Part shown: in pieces, positions 1 to 13,359 of the stretch
Layout: every line of letters begins with the position of its first letter
How positions within the stretch are numbered: position 1 is the stretch's first letter
Assembly: GCA_964006375.1 (NCBI GenBank)
Contig: OZ023263.1
Span: 133,528,454 to 133,592,453 of the forward strand
Reading direction: 5' to 3'
Length of the DNA stretch: 64,000 nt
DNA from: Tillus elongatus
Taxonomy: Eukaryota; Arthropoda; Insecta; Coleoptera; Cleridae
Program-made: the position numbers and the translations under genes
Notes under the pieces: generated by a model
Seen by the model: the letters and a program-made list of their open reading frames with translations, nothing else
Database searches by the model: none
What the model was told of the DNA's origin: nothing

Positions 1-856
1 TTGTGTGCGTCAATGGTTCGTCCTTGTTTAAAAATATGTCCTTATATTCTGATAACAAATTAAATAACAACTGTTTTTCCTCATCGTTTAAATAATCTAC
101 GTCTATTTGTTCCATTATAATGTTTTCGCAGTTAATCTGTTTTTGCTCGCTCCCTGTATGTCGAGTATTCGCATTATATGGTTGAATTGTCGATATAACA
201 TTATCTTGTGTTATAGTAGGCGTCCTTGAGCTGCGTTTACGTTCATCTGTAACGTGATACTTATATTGGTTACGTAATCGGCTAGTCTGTAGGTTCTGCG
301 GTGTTTCATAATTTTCGTCCTTGTGCGCTAACATGTAATTTACGAGTTCAAGTTCTCCATTACAATTGAAGTACTCTTTTGTTATGATACTGTTTACAGT
401 GGCTGTAGTATCTGGGTCTTGTGAACCATCTGCTTTGGCTTTTATTCTTGCCGGTTGATTGACATTGTTTAATTGAGGGTATTGAATTTTAATGATTTGC
501 TTACCTAGATGCATGACTTCATTTTTAAAATCTATTCTGGCTTCATTGTCCCTTAGGAATTGGATCCCAATGAGACCTGAATATAAAGGGTTAAAGTCGA
601 AAAGGCAGAATTCTTGTGCCTTGTTCGAAATTGATTTAAGGGTGATATTTATGCGTTCTGAGTGCGTCGAAGTTCCGTGCGGGGTCCGAATAATGAATGG
701 TTGTGTCCTTATTTTGTTTGCGAAATCTTGATGGGCTATTATTGGGTTTAATAAATTTTTCGACGATCCGCTGTCTATCAATAATTTTCCTCTAATTCCT
801 TTAATTTCTATATATGGTAACCTATTTAAATCATTAATATTAAGTACATCGACTAC
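1..856 (-). CDS. pol: Gypsy pol, N-terminal part (retropepsin + linker), cut by window edge
   Basis: One uninterrupted minus-strand frame runs from the end of gag to base 1. It opens in the -1 frame relative to gag. A retropepsin active-site motif (LLIDSGSS) is read at about 764-783, followed by the usual hydrophobic strand and an LIG-type flap region. A long Asn/Gln-rich linker then leads to the residues that precede reverse transcriptase in the related element at 55.9 kb, so RT should begin just outside the window. The protease would release mature Gag and Pol. The frame is intact, unlike the second copy, so this element may be the younger of the two. Family assignment rests on the motif and on similarity to the second copy. 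Confidence 0.8.
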
Positions 857-2121
857 GTGTCGTGTTGGGAGGTGCTCGCGATGGGAAAATTTCCGTGTTG
901 GTTATCGTATTCGTCAGCAGGTGAATTTCCCTGGCTTGCCTCATGATTTGCGTAATTTGTATCGTATTCTATGCTATTTGATTCGTAACCCCCGTTGGTT
1001 ACGTTGTAATCGCTAAACTCTGTATTATGTAATGGGGCTGCTCGTCTTTGTGACAACCTCGTATTCGAGCTGTCTACTTCCATTGGCTCGTGATAGTTCC
1101 TATTGTTAATTACAGGGTTTTGTCCCTGTGGGTTATTAAAATTCTGTCGTCTAAAATTGTTTGAAAAATTAGTTCTATTCATAAATTGCGGATTTTGTCT
1201 ATTTTGAAAATTCGTTTGATTATATTGCGGTCTATTTTGTTGCTGAGATGGTCTAAAATTAGGTTGAAAGTTTGTTGGGTTATGTTGTTGGTTATTGTGT
1301 TGTTGAAAAGGTCTGAAATTAGGTTGAAACGGTCGTTGAAACTGCACATTGTTAACCGGTGCGTTATTTTGTCTTGGAAAGAATTTTTGTCCGTCTGACC
1401 TATTCTGATTAAAATTTTTTTGTACTGTTTTGTCCCTATAATCGAAATTTTCTTCTGCGAATACAAACTTTAGGGCGTCTTCTATGCTTCCTGGTGACCT
1501 ACTTCTAAGAGCTAGACCTAACGGGTTCCTAATTCCGCCTAAAAATGCTTTTAATGTTTGTTCCTGGTAAATGTTCATTTTTATTACTTTAACGCCTTCG
1601 TTCTGTTCGTTAGCTATTAGATTAGATATGAGTAATTGTTCGATATGCCTGCATCTGTTAGCGAATGCAAGGGCATCTTCCGCATTCCTTTGTTTCAAGG
1701 TGAATAGTTCTGCTGGTAGGCTACTAGAATCGCGCTGATCGCAAAAATTATCCACAATAGCGCTTCTCAAGTCGGTCCATGTGTTTATTATCTTAGTGTT
1801 AATTATAAGCCTCGCTGTTCCCGTTAGTTTTGTTTGAATGTAATTTAATAAGAAATGATTCATATATAAATTCTCGTTTGGTATATAAAATTGGTTCATT
1901 ACGAGGTCGCATGACTTTAAAAAATTACCTACATTAGCTGGTTGCCCGTCAAATTCGGGAATAGCTTTTAAGAAAAATTCTTTGAACTGGTCAGTCATGT
2001 TGCTACTACTATTACTACTATTTGAATTAGTTACTGTTGCGATATTATCGCATAAGCTTATCGATCTCAATCTGTACTCAATATTCCCTAAGCTTTGTGA
2101 CTCGTCTTCTGAGTCTGACAT
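853..2121 (-). CDS. gag: Gag protein of an errantivirus-like Gypsy retrotransposon
   Basis: The 422-residue protein has an acidic N terminus, a capsid-like helical region (about residues 40-230, beginning MTDQFKEFF and covering the IPEFDGQP motif) and an Asn/Gln/Phe-rich basic tail (about 230-330). There is no CCHC zinc knuckle, as is usual in the 17.6/297/gypsy group. It would assemble the retrotransposon particle. Its closest match in the window is the gag at 53,913-55,133 on the other strand, which is collinear over almost the whole length. A leader with a primer-binding site lies upstream, and pol follows in the -1 frame. The ORF is complete. Confidence 0.85.
   Translation of the reverse strand: MSDSEDESQSLGNIEYRLRSISLCDNIATVTNSNSSNSSSNMTDQFKEFFLKAIPEFDGQPANVGNFLKSCDLVMNQFYIPNENLYMNHFLLNYIQTKLTGTARLIINTKIINTWTDLRSAIVDNFCDQRDSSSLPAELFTLKQRNAEDALAFANRCRHIEQLLISNLIANEQNEGVKVIKMNIYQEQTLKAFLGGIRNPLGLALRSRSPGSIEDALKFVFAEENFDYRDKTVQKNFNQNRSDGQKFFPRQNNAPVNNVQFQRPFQPNFRPFQQHNNQQHNPTNFQPNFRPSQQQNRPQYNQTNFQNRQNPQFMNRTNFSNNFRRQNFNNPQGQNPVINNRNYHEPMEVDSSNTRLSQRRAAPLHNTEFSDYNVTNGGYESNSIEYDTNYANHEASQGNSPADEYDNQHGNFPIASTSQHDT
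886..892 (-). promoter_or_regulatory. Candidate -1 frameshift site A AAT TTT
   Basis: On the minus strand the heptamer AAATTTT lies in the gag frame as A AAT TTT, 31 bases before the gag stop. Pol is open in the -1 frame from here. The same heptamer sits in the same frame near the end of gag in the second element (55,094-55,100). It fits the X XXY YYZ rule. Confidence 0.6.
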
Positions 2122-2194
2122 ATAATTATATCAATACACACACATACAATTGAAAAATATGGCAGGAAAATGTGAAATTGGATAGCAGTAAACA

Positions 2195-2200
2195 ACTTAC
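2195..2200 (-). promoter_or_regulatory. Possible splice donor in the Gypsy leader
   Basis: GTAAGT on the minus strand lies between the primer-binding site and gag. The same hexamer follows the same leader sequence in the second element (53,421 and 53,862). Errantiviruses make env mRNA from a donor in this area; no env is visible here, so the use is inferred. Confidence 0.35.
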
Positions 2201-2322
2201 AATACTATGATGGTTTCTGCTCCCATTTGGCTGCTTGGCTATGACTTCTGCGTAACTTGGTTCTAATTGGTTATTGGGCGTCGATACGCTTAGAAATCGA
2301 TATTCTTTCGGTTTCTTAACCA

Positions 2323-2340
2323 ATCCTACCGACTGCGCCA
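2323..2340 (-). other. Primer-binding site, probably tRNA-Ser type
   Basis: TGGCGCAGTCGGTAGGAT on the minus strand directly follows the LTR end. It starts with the TGG expected opposite a tRNA CCA end. The second element has TGGCGCAGTCGTTAGT at the same place. The 17.6/297 group uses tRNA-Ser; the assignment is from memory of that group. Confidence 0.65.
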
Positions 2341-2745
2341 CTTAACTTTAGCGTTAAGACAATTAACTTTTTTAAACAATTTATTATTACTTAAACACAA
2401 TGATTACTTAATACAATAATGAGACAAAAAATATATATATAAGTGATATTAAAATACTTGACACGCCATGTGCCAGACTAACTAGGAAACAAGCAATGAA
2501 CGCTCCTATCTCGGTGCTTATCCTATTTATAGTCTTCCTCTCCAGGCGTGGCACTATTGTCTCTGGAGGTGACCTGGATCTGCTAATGCTGAATGTCACC
2601 GGAGATATTCCGTTCCCACTTGCTGGTTTTACGCCTGCATTCCTACAGGCGCCACTTCATGATTATGATGACACTGCGGTTTCTAAGGAGGCCAGGATAC
2701 ATTGTTGCACAATAGCCTGTTGTTGTGGCTCTATTTATCTCGCAT
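2341..2745 (-). repeat. 5' LTR of the left Gypsy element (outer boundary approximate)
   Basis: Minus-strand sequence upstream of the primer-binding site aligns with the region before the primer site of the second element (about 52,836-53,264). A TATAAATAGG promoter motif is at 2523-2532. Downstream lies an AATAAATT-type signal near the R/U5 end. The outer U3 edge is placed where similarity to the second copy stops and a LINE remnant begins, so it is uncertain by tens of bases. No matching 3' LTR is in the window. Confidence 0.6.
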
Positions 2746-3506
2746 GTCGAAAAATTGGCGTCGAACTACTGGTTGGTGTCCGGGTAGATGTTTCCGGAAA
2801 CAGAGGGGTTTTTGCTGGCCATACAAGACAGGTAATCCCAACAAGAAACTACCTGAAGTTGAAGATAATTTGCTCCAAGGTGACAAATGTATATTTGGGT
2901 GTCAGTCATTAGAGACTATCCAGCACATCACCGGAGGATGTCAAGCGTTTGCTGCAACAGAGTATAAAGAGACACGACCCGGTTTCGAAAATTCTTCATC
3001 AAGAACTGGCCCTGAAACTGGGACTTTTAAATCTTAGTAAGGTATCCTACACTCCAGAGCCTGTTCTAGAGAACTTAGGATACAGGTTGTACTGGGATCG
3101 GACCGTGCGCACAGACCAACAAGTTCACCACAAGAGTCCAGATATAATAATACATCTGTAAGCAAGTGACCCTGATTGATGTAGCCATTCCGAAACTGAT
3201 AATCTATAGATAAAGTACAACTGAGAGATTGTTAAGTACAAAGATCTCGAGATGAAAGTAAAGAGACAGTGGAAGGCAGATCGCTTCCGAGTGATACCAA
3301 TAGACATGGCGTCACCTGGTGTGGTTCCTAAGAATCGGCGAGAGAACATTAAGAGACTAGGTCTTGGGGAGCACCTTTATAAGATTATTAAAAGGCGGTA
3401 CTACTTGCAACTCGCCACACAGAGCCCGATAACTTGGAAAGGGACCCATCTGAGCCCAGTTCCTTTCGTATATGAGATACTGGGCAGAGTGAATGTTCCC
3501 CTTTGA
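2745..3506 (+). pseudogene. Decayed LINE ORF2 C-terminal end
   Basis: Three frames in succession give the C-terminal part of a non-LTR retrotransposon polyprotein. First comes a CxxxC-like knuckle with an ETIQHI segment (about 2880-2970). Next is a segment with HQELALKLGLL and YWDRT motifs (2965-3160). Last is a basic tail with KRQWKADRF and a GVVPKN motif (3252-3460). This order is familiar from the region after RT in several arthropod LINEs. At least two frameshifts and one stop break it, and no RT domain remains. It abuts the U3 end of the Gypsy LTR. Confidence 0.6.
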
Positions 3507-3687
3507 GGGAGTGTAAAAGCCCTTCAGGCTAAAGTGATAATAATAATAATAACCTTTATTCCATTTTTTATATGCAATAGTTACATACATTGTAAGCAAT
3601 GTGACTTAAATTTAAAGAAGCAATATAAACCTCTCTATAACAAAGTTTACGCAATGCAACATACATTTTAGCAGACTACTCTCACAG

Positions 3688-3855
<168 letters not shown>

Positions 3856-4440
3856 ATCACTAAAATAGTAATCCCATTTAAAAATAAACGCAGACCAATC
3901 CAACCCACCTTATCACTGCATAATAGTGAATTCCTAATCTAATTCTCAAATACCGACTGGCATTGCAAGCCAACACATAAGGTATTACACCAAGGCTCTC
4001 TTAAGTAGCCTGTAGATAGGTGCCGATGATACAACAACAGAACCTATTCATTGAAAGATCTCTGGCCGTTCATTCTAAGTTACTCCAAGACGTTTCCGAT
4101 AAGAAAATTATAATCAGAAGCAGATATTATACCCTCTATTTGACAAAACATGTGCGAGTGTGCGCTCTGTGCGTGTGTGTGTGTTTGTTTGTTTGTGTGT
4201 CTTATGCGTGGATCAGTATGTGTCTGTGGGTGTGTGTGCATATTGGTGTATGTAATGTACGAAGATGAGAGACAAAGTAATAAGAAAACCAAACAGACTA
4301 AAGTACTGCAAGGTGCTTTTCATAAATGTTCCTGTAAAATTTACTAACGAGGAGATCTCCACTGTTGAATTAAAAAAAAATACCCTTTAAATAATCGTGA
4401 ACTATCCCCCGGAACCCATACTTATCCAACGTCAGTTTCA

Positions 4441-4443
<3 letters not shown>
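3856..4443. other. No gene seen; short GT-rich stretch
   Basis: Unique-looking AT-rich sequence. A (GT)-rich microsatellite lies at about 4150-4250. The short ORFs here are low-complexity readings of it. Confidence 0.7.

Positions 4444-4524
<81 letters not shown>
4444..4524. repeat. (TA)n tract
   Basis: Nearly pure TA run. Confidence 0.97.
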
Positions 4525-4525
<1 letters not shown>

Positions 4526-5483
4526 GGTCCTGGTATATTAGCAGTTAACTTTTGTCGGTAAACATTTATTTTTGACCCCTCAACACTTATTTTGCAAGTT
4601 TTTGTGATTTCATTGGCATCTAAAGTTTTTATAAATTATTTCAGTAAATAATTCTCATACCACAAGTGCAATGCTGATTGAAAGTTTATATCTTTGTATT
4701 TGCTACGCCCTCTATAAAATAGAAATTAAGCTACAGCTGGTGCTTGATCTAGACGAAGAAAATTAAAGAAAAGAGGTTGTTTCACGTAAACTCATATTGA
4801 GAATGCCATGCTTTAAGTCACACGGTCCTCTCCTGCAGATACGATAATTTATTGGTCTGGGTCTGATTATTCTTGAAATAACATGACAAAGGGAGTGTCG
4901 ATGTGTATATTTGTACTTATATCTCAAGAGTTTGAGAGGTTTAGACCATTAAGCAGAAGCAGACACCCCAATAACGTGAGAAATTCTTATTCCTGTGTCA
5001 TCTAGATTGAGCATCGTTACATAAAAACAAAACACATAAGAAATTGACAATGAAATGTAAACCTTCATGCCACCAATATGCAATAATCAATGCAAGTTAT
5101 GAATATTATAATTATATACACTATTCCTTGTGAAGTAACGTAATTAATTAGAAATAGATGTCAGGCGACTCGAAAAAAAAAATGTATTTGCACATTCTCG
5201 TCTTATTTTAACTGCAGTCGTAATTGTTACACATGCTCTGCATAGAGAATCTCGTGGCTGATTAAATTTTAAGTAAACTTTATTAAGTTTTTGTTGTAAA
5301 GTAAAAATCAAGTTTCTACCTTACAAACGGTATTGAGAATTAATTGTCGGCTGTATATGCGAATTTTTAAACTGGCAGACATAAATACATTTTATTTGCA
5401 GCTTCGTGGCAAGCAGGTATATAAAAGATGCACACAATATTTCGTATGCAATTTGAAACGGAATTGCCAGAATAATTCGGAAC

Positions 5484-5488
<5 letters not shown>
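4525..5488. other. No gene seen
   Basis: AT-rich sequence without a convincing ORF, repeat or RNA gene. Confidence 0.6.

Positions 5489-5551
<63 letters not shown>
5489..5551. repeat. (TA)n tract
   Basis: Pure TA run. Confidence 0.97.
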
Positions 5552-5554
<3 letters not shown>

Positions 5555-7196
5555 AATATTTCTCCCTCACCCTCCCCATTTAATTATAAGACAAACCCCC
5601 CCCTTTTTTTTAATGACACCTAAATATAACGTGCAAAAACACTGTTGTTAATAACAATATTTGGTGCATCATGTGAATAAACGCTCCATCATCTCCGCCA
5701 CTGGGTTATGATTCCACAGTGATGGAGTGAGTGAGAATCATCTACCTTACACACGTCTTTCACCCGCGTCTCACAGTTATCTGGGTCACTATTACAAGTA
5801 ACTTTGGCCTATGATCATCCACCGGACCCTATGCAGTATTAGTAACCGAAAGTTCTAGCCATGAATTGAGGATGGTGAGAAAGAGACAGAGAAAGGAAAC
5901 ACAATCGTTCTTTTAACTGGATATATTGCATAAGACAAAGTTCCATTTAATACAAAGGTTAAATTGCCCAGCTAGACACCTCGGCGCTTCTTTGAAACAG
6001 ATAATCCTGAACTAGATTCCCCTTATTGCTAATCCCAGATGTGTAAATGCAGCACCCGTTCTCTGGTATCGAAGGCGAACAGCTGATGGGCGTCTCAGAA
6101 ATTCCACAACTCCGTGTATCCTATTCCAGTGGCGTGCGATTATTGAGAAGAAGATAGAGATAATATTTCCGTTTTGTTTTCAGATTTCCCTTTTTTTTTA
6201 TTTCATCCTTTTTTGTTTGTTTTGTTTTATTGGAAACAGGACACACAATGCAGTGGAAGCCCGATGCCCATCCGTCCGGCATGTTGCACACTTCCCTTCA
6301 CGTAAATGCATGAATTTTCAATTTCTTTCTTTGACTTGCAGTATTACACGCCTAGGCTGCCTTTCCCATTTTCTATTATGCTTAATGTATTTATTTTCGC
6401 GTGACTCTTCAGGGCCTGCTCTATGAGTCTTTTTTATATCGGAATTTAGCACTTCAAGAAGCGGGAAATTCACCTAGGCGGCATTTGCTTCACCCAGAAA
6501 AATTACATAGCACGCTGCAGTGTACGTGATGGGGAGGTTATCCCATGTTTTTATATTTTTCATAAGCTCGACTCTACTGATAAGAATAACCGTAGACTTC
6601 CGTTCACTTCCCTCAATGCGGAAACCACATGCGCGAATTGAAGTGACTTATGGACCTCCAGGCTGCTATTTCACACCAATCATGCCCAATTTGTTTGTAA
6701 AACGCGTCGACTTTTACGTCGTGGGTGCCCTATGGGTCTCGATCGAAATCTGCACTTCATGGAGTGAAACTTCGCCTGGATGTCCCTTGAAGACAGAAGT
6801 GCGGATTGAACATTGTACAAATTTGTCACGCATCAGGGGAAGCAATGCCATGAAGGTTCATTTTACGGACCTTACTAAGCTACAAAAATGCATACCACAT
6901 CATACCTAGGAAATTACTTCGATTTAAATCTCAGATTCAGTATTCTAATTTTAATATGTTTCACTGTTCATGTTTGGATTCTAGTTTCAGATTCAGTATT
7001 TTACTTCAAGACATATTCCACTTTCATGTTTCATTACAAATTCAATTTCTGTTTCAAGACATATCTTTCCCTTATTTTTGGTTTTTTAAATCTCAAATTC
7101 TGTATTCTACTTCAGGACATATCCCCCCTTTTATTTGGCTTTATGTTTCAGATTCAAAATGCTGGCGTGGAATAAAATATGTATTCAGATTCTTTA

Positions 7197-7198
<2 letters not shown>
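5552..7198. other. No gene seen
   Basis: The longest ORF (6520-6909, 129 codons) has no recognisable domain and unremarkable codon use, and is probably chance. At 6930-7160 there are loose repeats of a phrase like cagattcagtattctacttc, which look like a degraded ~65 bp repeat. Confidence 0.55.

Positions 7199-7282
<84 letters not shown>
7199..7282. repeat. (TA)n tract
   Basis: Pure TA run. Confidence 0.97.
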
Positions 7283-7284
<2 letters not shown>

Positions 7285-8130
7285 TCACTTATGGTTCGTA
7301 ATTTCAAGTTTCGTAACTCGTAGAGTTTCACCCCCGCGACCAAGATGTCTAGCTCGGAGATTCAAAACAATGGACACACAAATATTAATACTTAAAACTA
7401 ACAAACATTATAATCGGGCCGAAACATTTCAACCTCTTAGTAACTACTACACCTTGACGTCAATAGGTGCAAATTTTACATTATAATTGTTATTAGGCAT
7501 ACGAAACTAACACACACATATTAAGTGCTATTTTATAGGAGCAAAACTTACATTCTTAGGATACACATAAACACCAGCTAGTAATATTCATGATTTCAAT
7601 TTTTAAGCTAATTAGATATGGCAACGTATGATAAGTGTCTACACAGGATGCAAACACATATTATTCTAGATATTGAATTTAATCAAAAATAACTCTGGCA
7701 ACCCTAAAATGACTACATAAACTCTCTGTGTTTTAACTCAACTTAAATACACTAGGATTGGCAACATTTTAAACGCATATATTATTTTCCTACTTAAAAT
7801 TAAGGCAAATAACATTTTAGCTTCAAAGTATTAATTTACATCAAACAAGTGTGGCAGTATCTCAGCGAATAATAATTCCTTTAAATAGTGTACGGACAGG
7901 CAAACCTACAAAATTCATGATCAGGTTGCACATGTTAAATTTTGACAATATTTAAATGTATTAATGATTTCCTTTCAGAATAATTTTCGATGCACCAAGT
8001 TTCTAACCCTGTACTATTACTACTGCCCCATAGCACCCCCTTGCTCCTAGATAGCATTTTCAAGGCACGCAAATTTTGCTCAAGGCCGGGAAATTTACAG
8101 GATCATCGGCATGAATCATAACAATGTTCA
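7283..8130. other. No gene seen; downstream of exon-like segment A
   Basis: AT-rich sequence. If the segment at 8137-8243 is a minus-strand exon, this would be its intron. Confidence 0.5.
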
Positions 8131-8136
8131 ACTCAC

Positions 8137-8243
8137 CGTCTGATGCATCCTTTTCCGGTCTGTCAGGCTGCTGCATGGTCTCCACTCGGGGACGGCTGCT
8201 CGTATCCTGGGTTTCGCCTAACGGAGGGGACGGTTCCCATATT
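8137..8243 (-). other. Exon-like segment A (minus strand)
   Basis: The minus strand reads WEPSPPLGET and then ...SSRPRVE..., and ends in G|GTGAGT (donor at 8131-8136). This aligns in the same reading frame with the segment at 12,226-12,331 (WEPSPHLDET, SSCPRVE), which ends in the same phase at the same donor. Conservation of frame and splice phase across diverged DNA suggests coding exons of related genes. A pyrimidine-rich stretch ending in CCCAG precedes it, so it may be internal. I do not recognise the protein. No second exon was found, and a non-coding repeat is possible. Confidence 0.4.
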
Positions 8244-8517
8244 CTGGGTTTCCGGATAGGAAAGAGCAGACCCGAGAAATAGAACTGCGTCAGGTATTTC
8301 CTTGCACTGAGGCGAAGTGGAGGTTTTCCAGAGAAAGAAGATCCCCTGCCTCTTTTACCTCGTGTGGGAATTTGGCACTAGTATTTGGTGCTTTGCGAGT
8401 TCCCTAGTATTGTGGGCGGTTGTCTCGCGAGGAATGCTAGCCGAGTTCTCCGTTTTAACACTTATGTGCGGATTCCTGCACTTGGCGTTTGCCACAAACT
8501 TACCCTTCGAGTCAGGG

Positions 8518-9081
8518 TAGGCTTTGAATATCGCGAAAAGGAGGACCAGTCGAGTTTTCTTGCTTTTGAACCAGTGCGCGTATCCTGGCAACTTGGTGTG
8601 TATTACAAGATATACCCTTCTGGACAAGGTAGGTTTTGAATATCGCGAAAAGGAGGACCAGTCGAGTTTTCTTGCTTTTGAACCAGTGCGCGTATCCTGG
8701 CAACTTGGTGTATTACAAGAGATACCCTTCTGGACAAGGTAGGTTTTGAATATCGCGAAAAGGATGACCAGTCGAGTTTTCTTGCTTTTGAACCAGTGCG
8801 CGTATCCCGGCAACTTGGTGTGTATTACAAGATATACCCTTCTGGACAAGGTAGGTTTTGAATATCGCGAAAAGGATGACCAGTCGAGTTTTCTTGCTTT
8901 TGAACCAGTGCGCGTATCCTGGCAACTTGGTGTGTATTACAAGATATACCCTTCTGGACAAGGTAGGTTTTGAATATCGCGAAAAGGATGACCAGTCGAG
9001 TTTTCTTGCTTTTGAACCAGTGCGCGTATCCTGGCAACTTGGTGTGTATTACAAGATATACTCTTCTGGACAAGGTAGGTT
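8518..9081. repeat. Tandem array, ~112 bp unit, five copies
   Basis: Near-identical units recur with the phrase aggttttgaatatcgcg at 8631, 8741, 8853 and 8965 (spacing 110, 112 and 112), plus a slightly diverged first unit at 8520. It lies between the TATA box and exon-like segment A. On the minus strand the unit shows patchy similarity to the array at 11.4-12.08 kb (gccag, then acgcg, then ctggt, then tcgcg in order). The ORFs in it are not conserved between arrays. Confidence 0.9.
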
Positions 9082-9097
9082 CCCGGAGGAGGACACT

Positions 9098-9112
9098 CTT
9101 TGAAGACCAAAG
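9098..9112 (-). other. Leader hairpin A
   Basis: CTTTG-gtctt-CAAAG lies about 35 bases downstream of a TATA box on the minus strand. A similar hairpin has the same spacing at 11,364-11,379. It is predicted to lie at the very start of a transcript. Confidence 0.4.
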
Positions 9113-9143
9113 AATGTCTGATCCTAGCCTAAAATCATCCGCG

Positions 9144-9151
9144 TATTTATA
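9144..9151 (-). promoter_or_regulatory. TATA box A
   Basis: TATAAATA on the minus strand, followed by sequence related to that after the TATA box at 11,324 on the plus strand. Confidence 0.45.
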
Positions 9152-9189
9152 TCGGTTTTCATTCCCCTTCCCGTGTAATGAATTATAAT

Positions 9190-10913
<1,724 letters not shown>

Positions 10914-11323
10914 GTTTTATGTAATATCGCGTACCCGGCACAAATAAATATTTTTGTAATATTTCTAAATTGTATTTAGATTACCACTACTGTTCGGTGA
11001 CTAACAAGTACCTGTAGTAATGCAACTTGTGTACATGTACCAATAGCAACAAAAGGGCAACTAACAAAGCAGTGATGCACCGGTACATTCACAGAATAAC
11101 TGTCATAAATGGAGTAATTGATTAGTAAAGTTAAGTTTTAATTAAAACAGAACATATTACAATGTATTGCAGTTTCCATAAAGCTTTTCTTGTGTATGTG
11201 TATGTGATCAGGCCGTGTAAGGTGGCACGTACGCAGCGTTAGGTCGATAATTGTGTTGATGTCTCGTCAACCATAACGACTATGTCTATTTTTCATTATT
11301 CCCACGCGGAGGCGGAGCGTATT

Positions 11324-11333
11324 TATATAAAAG
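11324..11333 (+). promoter_or_regulatory. TATA box B
   Basis: TATATAAAAG preceded by a GC-rich stretch. The next ~80 bases resemble those after TATA box A on the other strand. Confidence 0.5.
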
Positions 11334-11363
11334 AAACGTGGATTTGTACAGACAGGGGATCTA

Positions 11364-11379
11364 GTTTGAGCTTTCAAAC
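11364..11379 (+). other. Leader hairpin B
   Basis: GTTTGA-gctt-TCAAAC about 31 bases after the TATA box. It is the counterpart of the hairpin at 9098-9112, with the stem kept although bases differ. Confidence 0.4.
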
Positions 11380-11404
11380 GGTCGGATCTCCCAAATCCCA
11401 CCTT

Positions 11405-12075
11405 GCCTAGCAGAAAGGAACCTGTGGTAAACACTAAGCGCCAGAGAAGCGAGCGCGAGTGTCGAGACAGGGGAAATCGGCTAGCAATATCGCGGTTTCT
11501 TTAACCTGACCCAACCTCCTCCCTAACCAGCTAAAAGAACTTGCAGTAAGCATTAGGCGCCAGAGAAGCGAGCGCGAATGCTGAAACAAGGGAAATCTGC
11601 TGGTAACATCGCGGTTTCTCCTCCCTGACCAGCTAAAAGAACTTGCAGTAAGCATTAAGCGCCAGACACGCGAGCGCGAATGCGGAAACAAGGGAAATCT
11701 GCTGGTAACATCGCGGTTTCTCCTCCCTGACCAGCTTAAAGAACTTGCAGTAAGCATTAAGCGCCAGACACGCGAGCGCGAATGCCGAAACAAGGGAAAT
11801 CTGCTGGCAATATCGCAATTTCTTTAACGTGCTCCCTGACCGACTGAAAGAACCTGCAGTAAGCATTAAGCGCCAGACACGCGAGCGCGAATGCCGAGAC
11901 AGGGGAAATCTGCTGGTAATATCGCATCCTTTCAAACGTTCCTCATCACCAGTGGAAAGAACCTGTAGTAAACGCTAAGCGCCAGAGAAGCGAGCGCGAG
12001 TGTGGAAACAGGGGAAATCGGCTGGTAATATCGCGGTCCAAACATCCTCCCCAACTAACGGAGAAGATCTTTGGC
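11405..12075. repeat. Tandem array, 102-119 bp unit, six copies plus a degenerate end
   Basis: The marker gcgccaga recurs at 11,438, 11,557, 11,659, 11,761, 11,870 and 11,979. Each unit contains GCGAGCGCGA and gggaaatc. The array is GC-richer than its surroundings. A long minus-strand ORF is a by-product of two units of 102 bp, a multiple of three. Confidence 0.9.
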
Positions 12076-12117
12076 AAGCACTGAACGCAATAATTTCGCG
12101 CGCAGACGGGGATCTAC

Positions 12118-12138
12118 CACCCCCCCCCCCCCACCCCC
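12118..12138. repeat. Poly-C run
   Basis: An uninterrupted run of about 14 C, continued by CACCCCCGCC, just upstream of exon-like segment B. Confidence 0.9.
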
Positions 12139-12225
12139 GCCGCAAATTTTAACGGTTCCCCAGAGCGGAAAAACCCCGCACGCGGGCTCATTTCGAACTC
12201 GCTCCGCTTTGCCAGGAAATCCAAG

Positions 12226-12331
12226 ATGTGGGAACCGTCCCCACACCTAGATGAGACCCCGGAGTCGAGTAGCTGTCCCCGCGTGGAGGATCTGAAGCAG
12301 CGGGTCACGACGAGAAGGAAATCAGCAAACG
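12226..12331 (+). other. Exon-like segment B
   Basis: ATG opens 35 codons (MWEPSPHLDET, SSCPRVE, then a basic end) that stop at a donor G|GTGAGT (12,332-12,337). It is collinear with segment A at 8.1-8.2 kb in frame and splice phase. A TATA box, leader hairpin and repeat array lie upstream, so this could be the first coding exon of a host or selfish gene. The putative intron starts directly and carries two satellite arrays. I do not recognise the protein. Confidence 0.45.
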
Positions 12332-12439
12332 GTGAGTGTACCTTTAAACTGACATATGCTATCGGGTGTCTCAAAATTGCACGGCCAAGTAAATGCTTTG
12401 CGTGCCTCAACAGTGCTATTCAAGAATAGGGGTAGTATA

Positions 12440-13330
12440 AGTAGCCATCCGTAATATGTTGCCAAATTTATTATATTTAAACAGAAACTTGAACCCTTTA
12501 AGTTTATTTGTCTGCATATTATTTAAAGAAATTACTTGTGCATTTGAATGTTGCCCAATTTGATATTTATAAATTAGACTTGAAACCGGAAATTTTATGT
12601 TGTTAAAGAGATTGTTTGTGCATTCAAATGTTGCTACATTTTATATACTTGAACAAAACTTGAACCGCGGAAGTTTAATTGTCTGCGTATTATTCAGAGA
12701 AATTATTTTAAATGTTGCCAAATTTGTCATATTTAAACTAAATTTGAACTCTAGAATTTTAGTTGTTTATAGATCATGTAGAGATATTATTTGGGCATAT
12801 AAGGTTGTCAAATTCGATATGCTTAAAAACTTGAGAGCTGGGACCTTGTTTATCTGCATACTGTTGTAGGGAAATCATTCGTGCGTTTAAATGTTGCCAA
12901 ATTCTTTTATTTGAACTAAACTCGAAGGCTGGAATTTTATTTTTGTTTGCATATAGTGTAGAGAGAATACCTGAGCATTTAGGCGTTGCCAAAGTTAATA
13001 TATTTAAACTAAACTTGAAATTTGGAATTTTGTTTGTTTATATTGTATAAATAAATTATTTTGTGCAGTGAAGTGTTGCGAAATTTGATATATTTAAACT
13101 GAAACTAGAAGCCTGGAATCTTAATTTATTTGTGTATTATTTTAAGAATTACTTTCGCCTCTGAAAGTTGCCAAATTTAATGAAACTTGAAATCAGAAAC
13201 GTTACTAGCTCATTCAGTACTTAATGAAAGTCCGTTGCATTTAAAAACGAAATCTTGTTCTTATTTAATAATATTTAAACTGAAACTTGGAGTCGGGAAT
13301 ATTACTAGCTTTTGTATTATTTAGTGAAAT
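12440..13330. repeat. Degenerate array, ~88 bp unit
   Basis: About ten units are marked by gttgccaaattt followed by atatttaaactgaaacttgaa (about 12,458, 12,550, 12,712, 12,892, 12,985, 13,074 and 13,168). Units are diverged and AT-rich. The array grades into the 49 bp satellite. Confidence 0.75.
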
Positions 13331-13359
13331 TATTTGCGAATCTGAAACTTGAAGACTGA

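Noticed and set aside
6520..6909. 129-codon ORF as a gene
   Set aside because: No domain, no supporting signals, and the surroundings look non-coding.
11434..11935. Minus-strand ORFs with HSRSRVWRLMLTAS repeats
   Set aside because: By-product of tandem repeat units whose length is a multiple of three; the frame is not kept in the related array at 8.5-9.1 kb.
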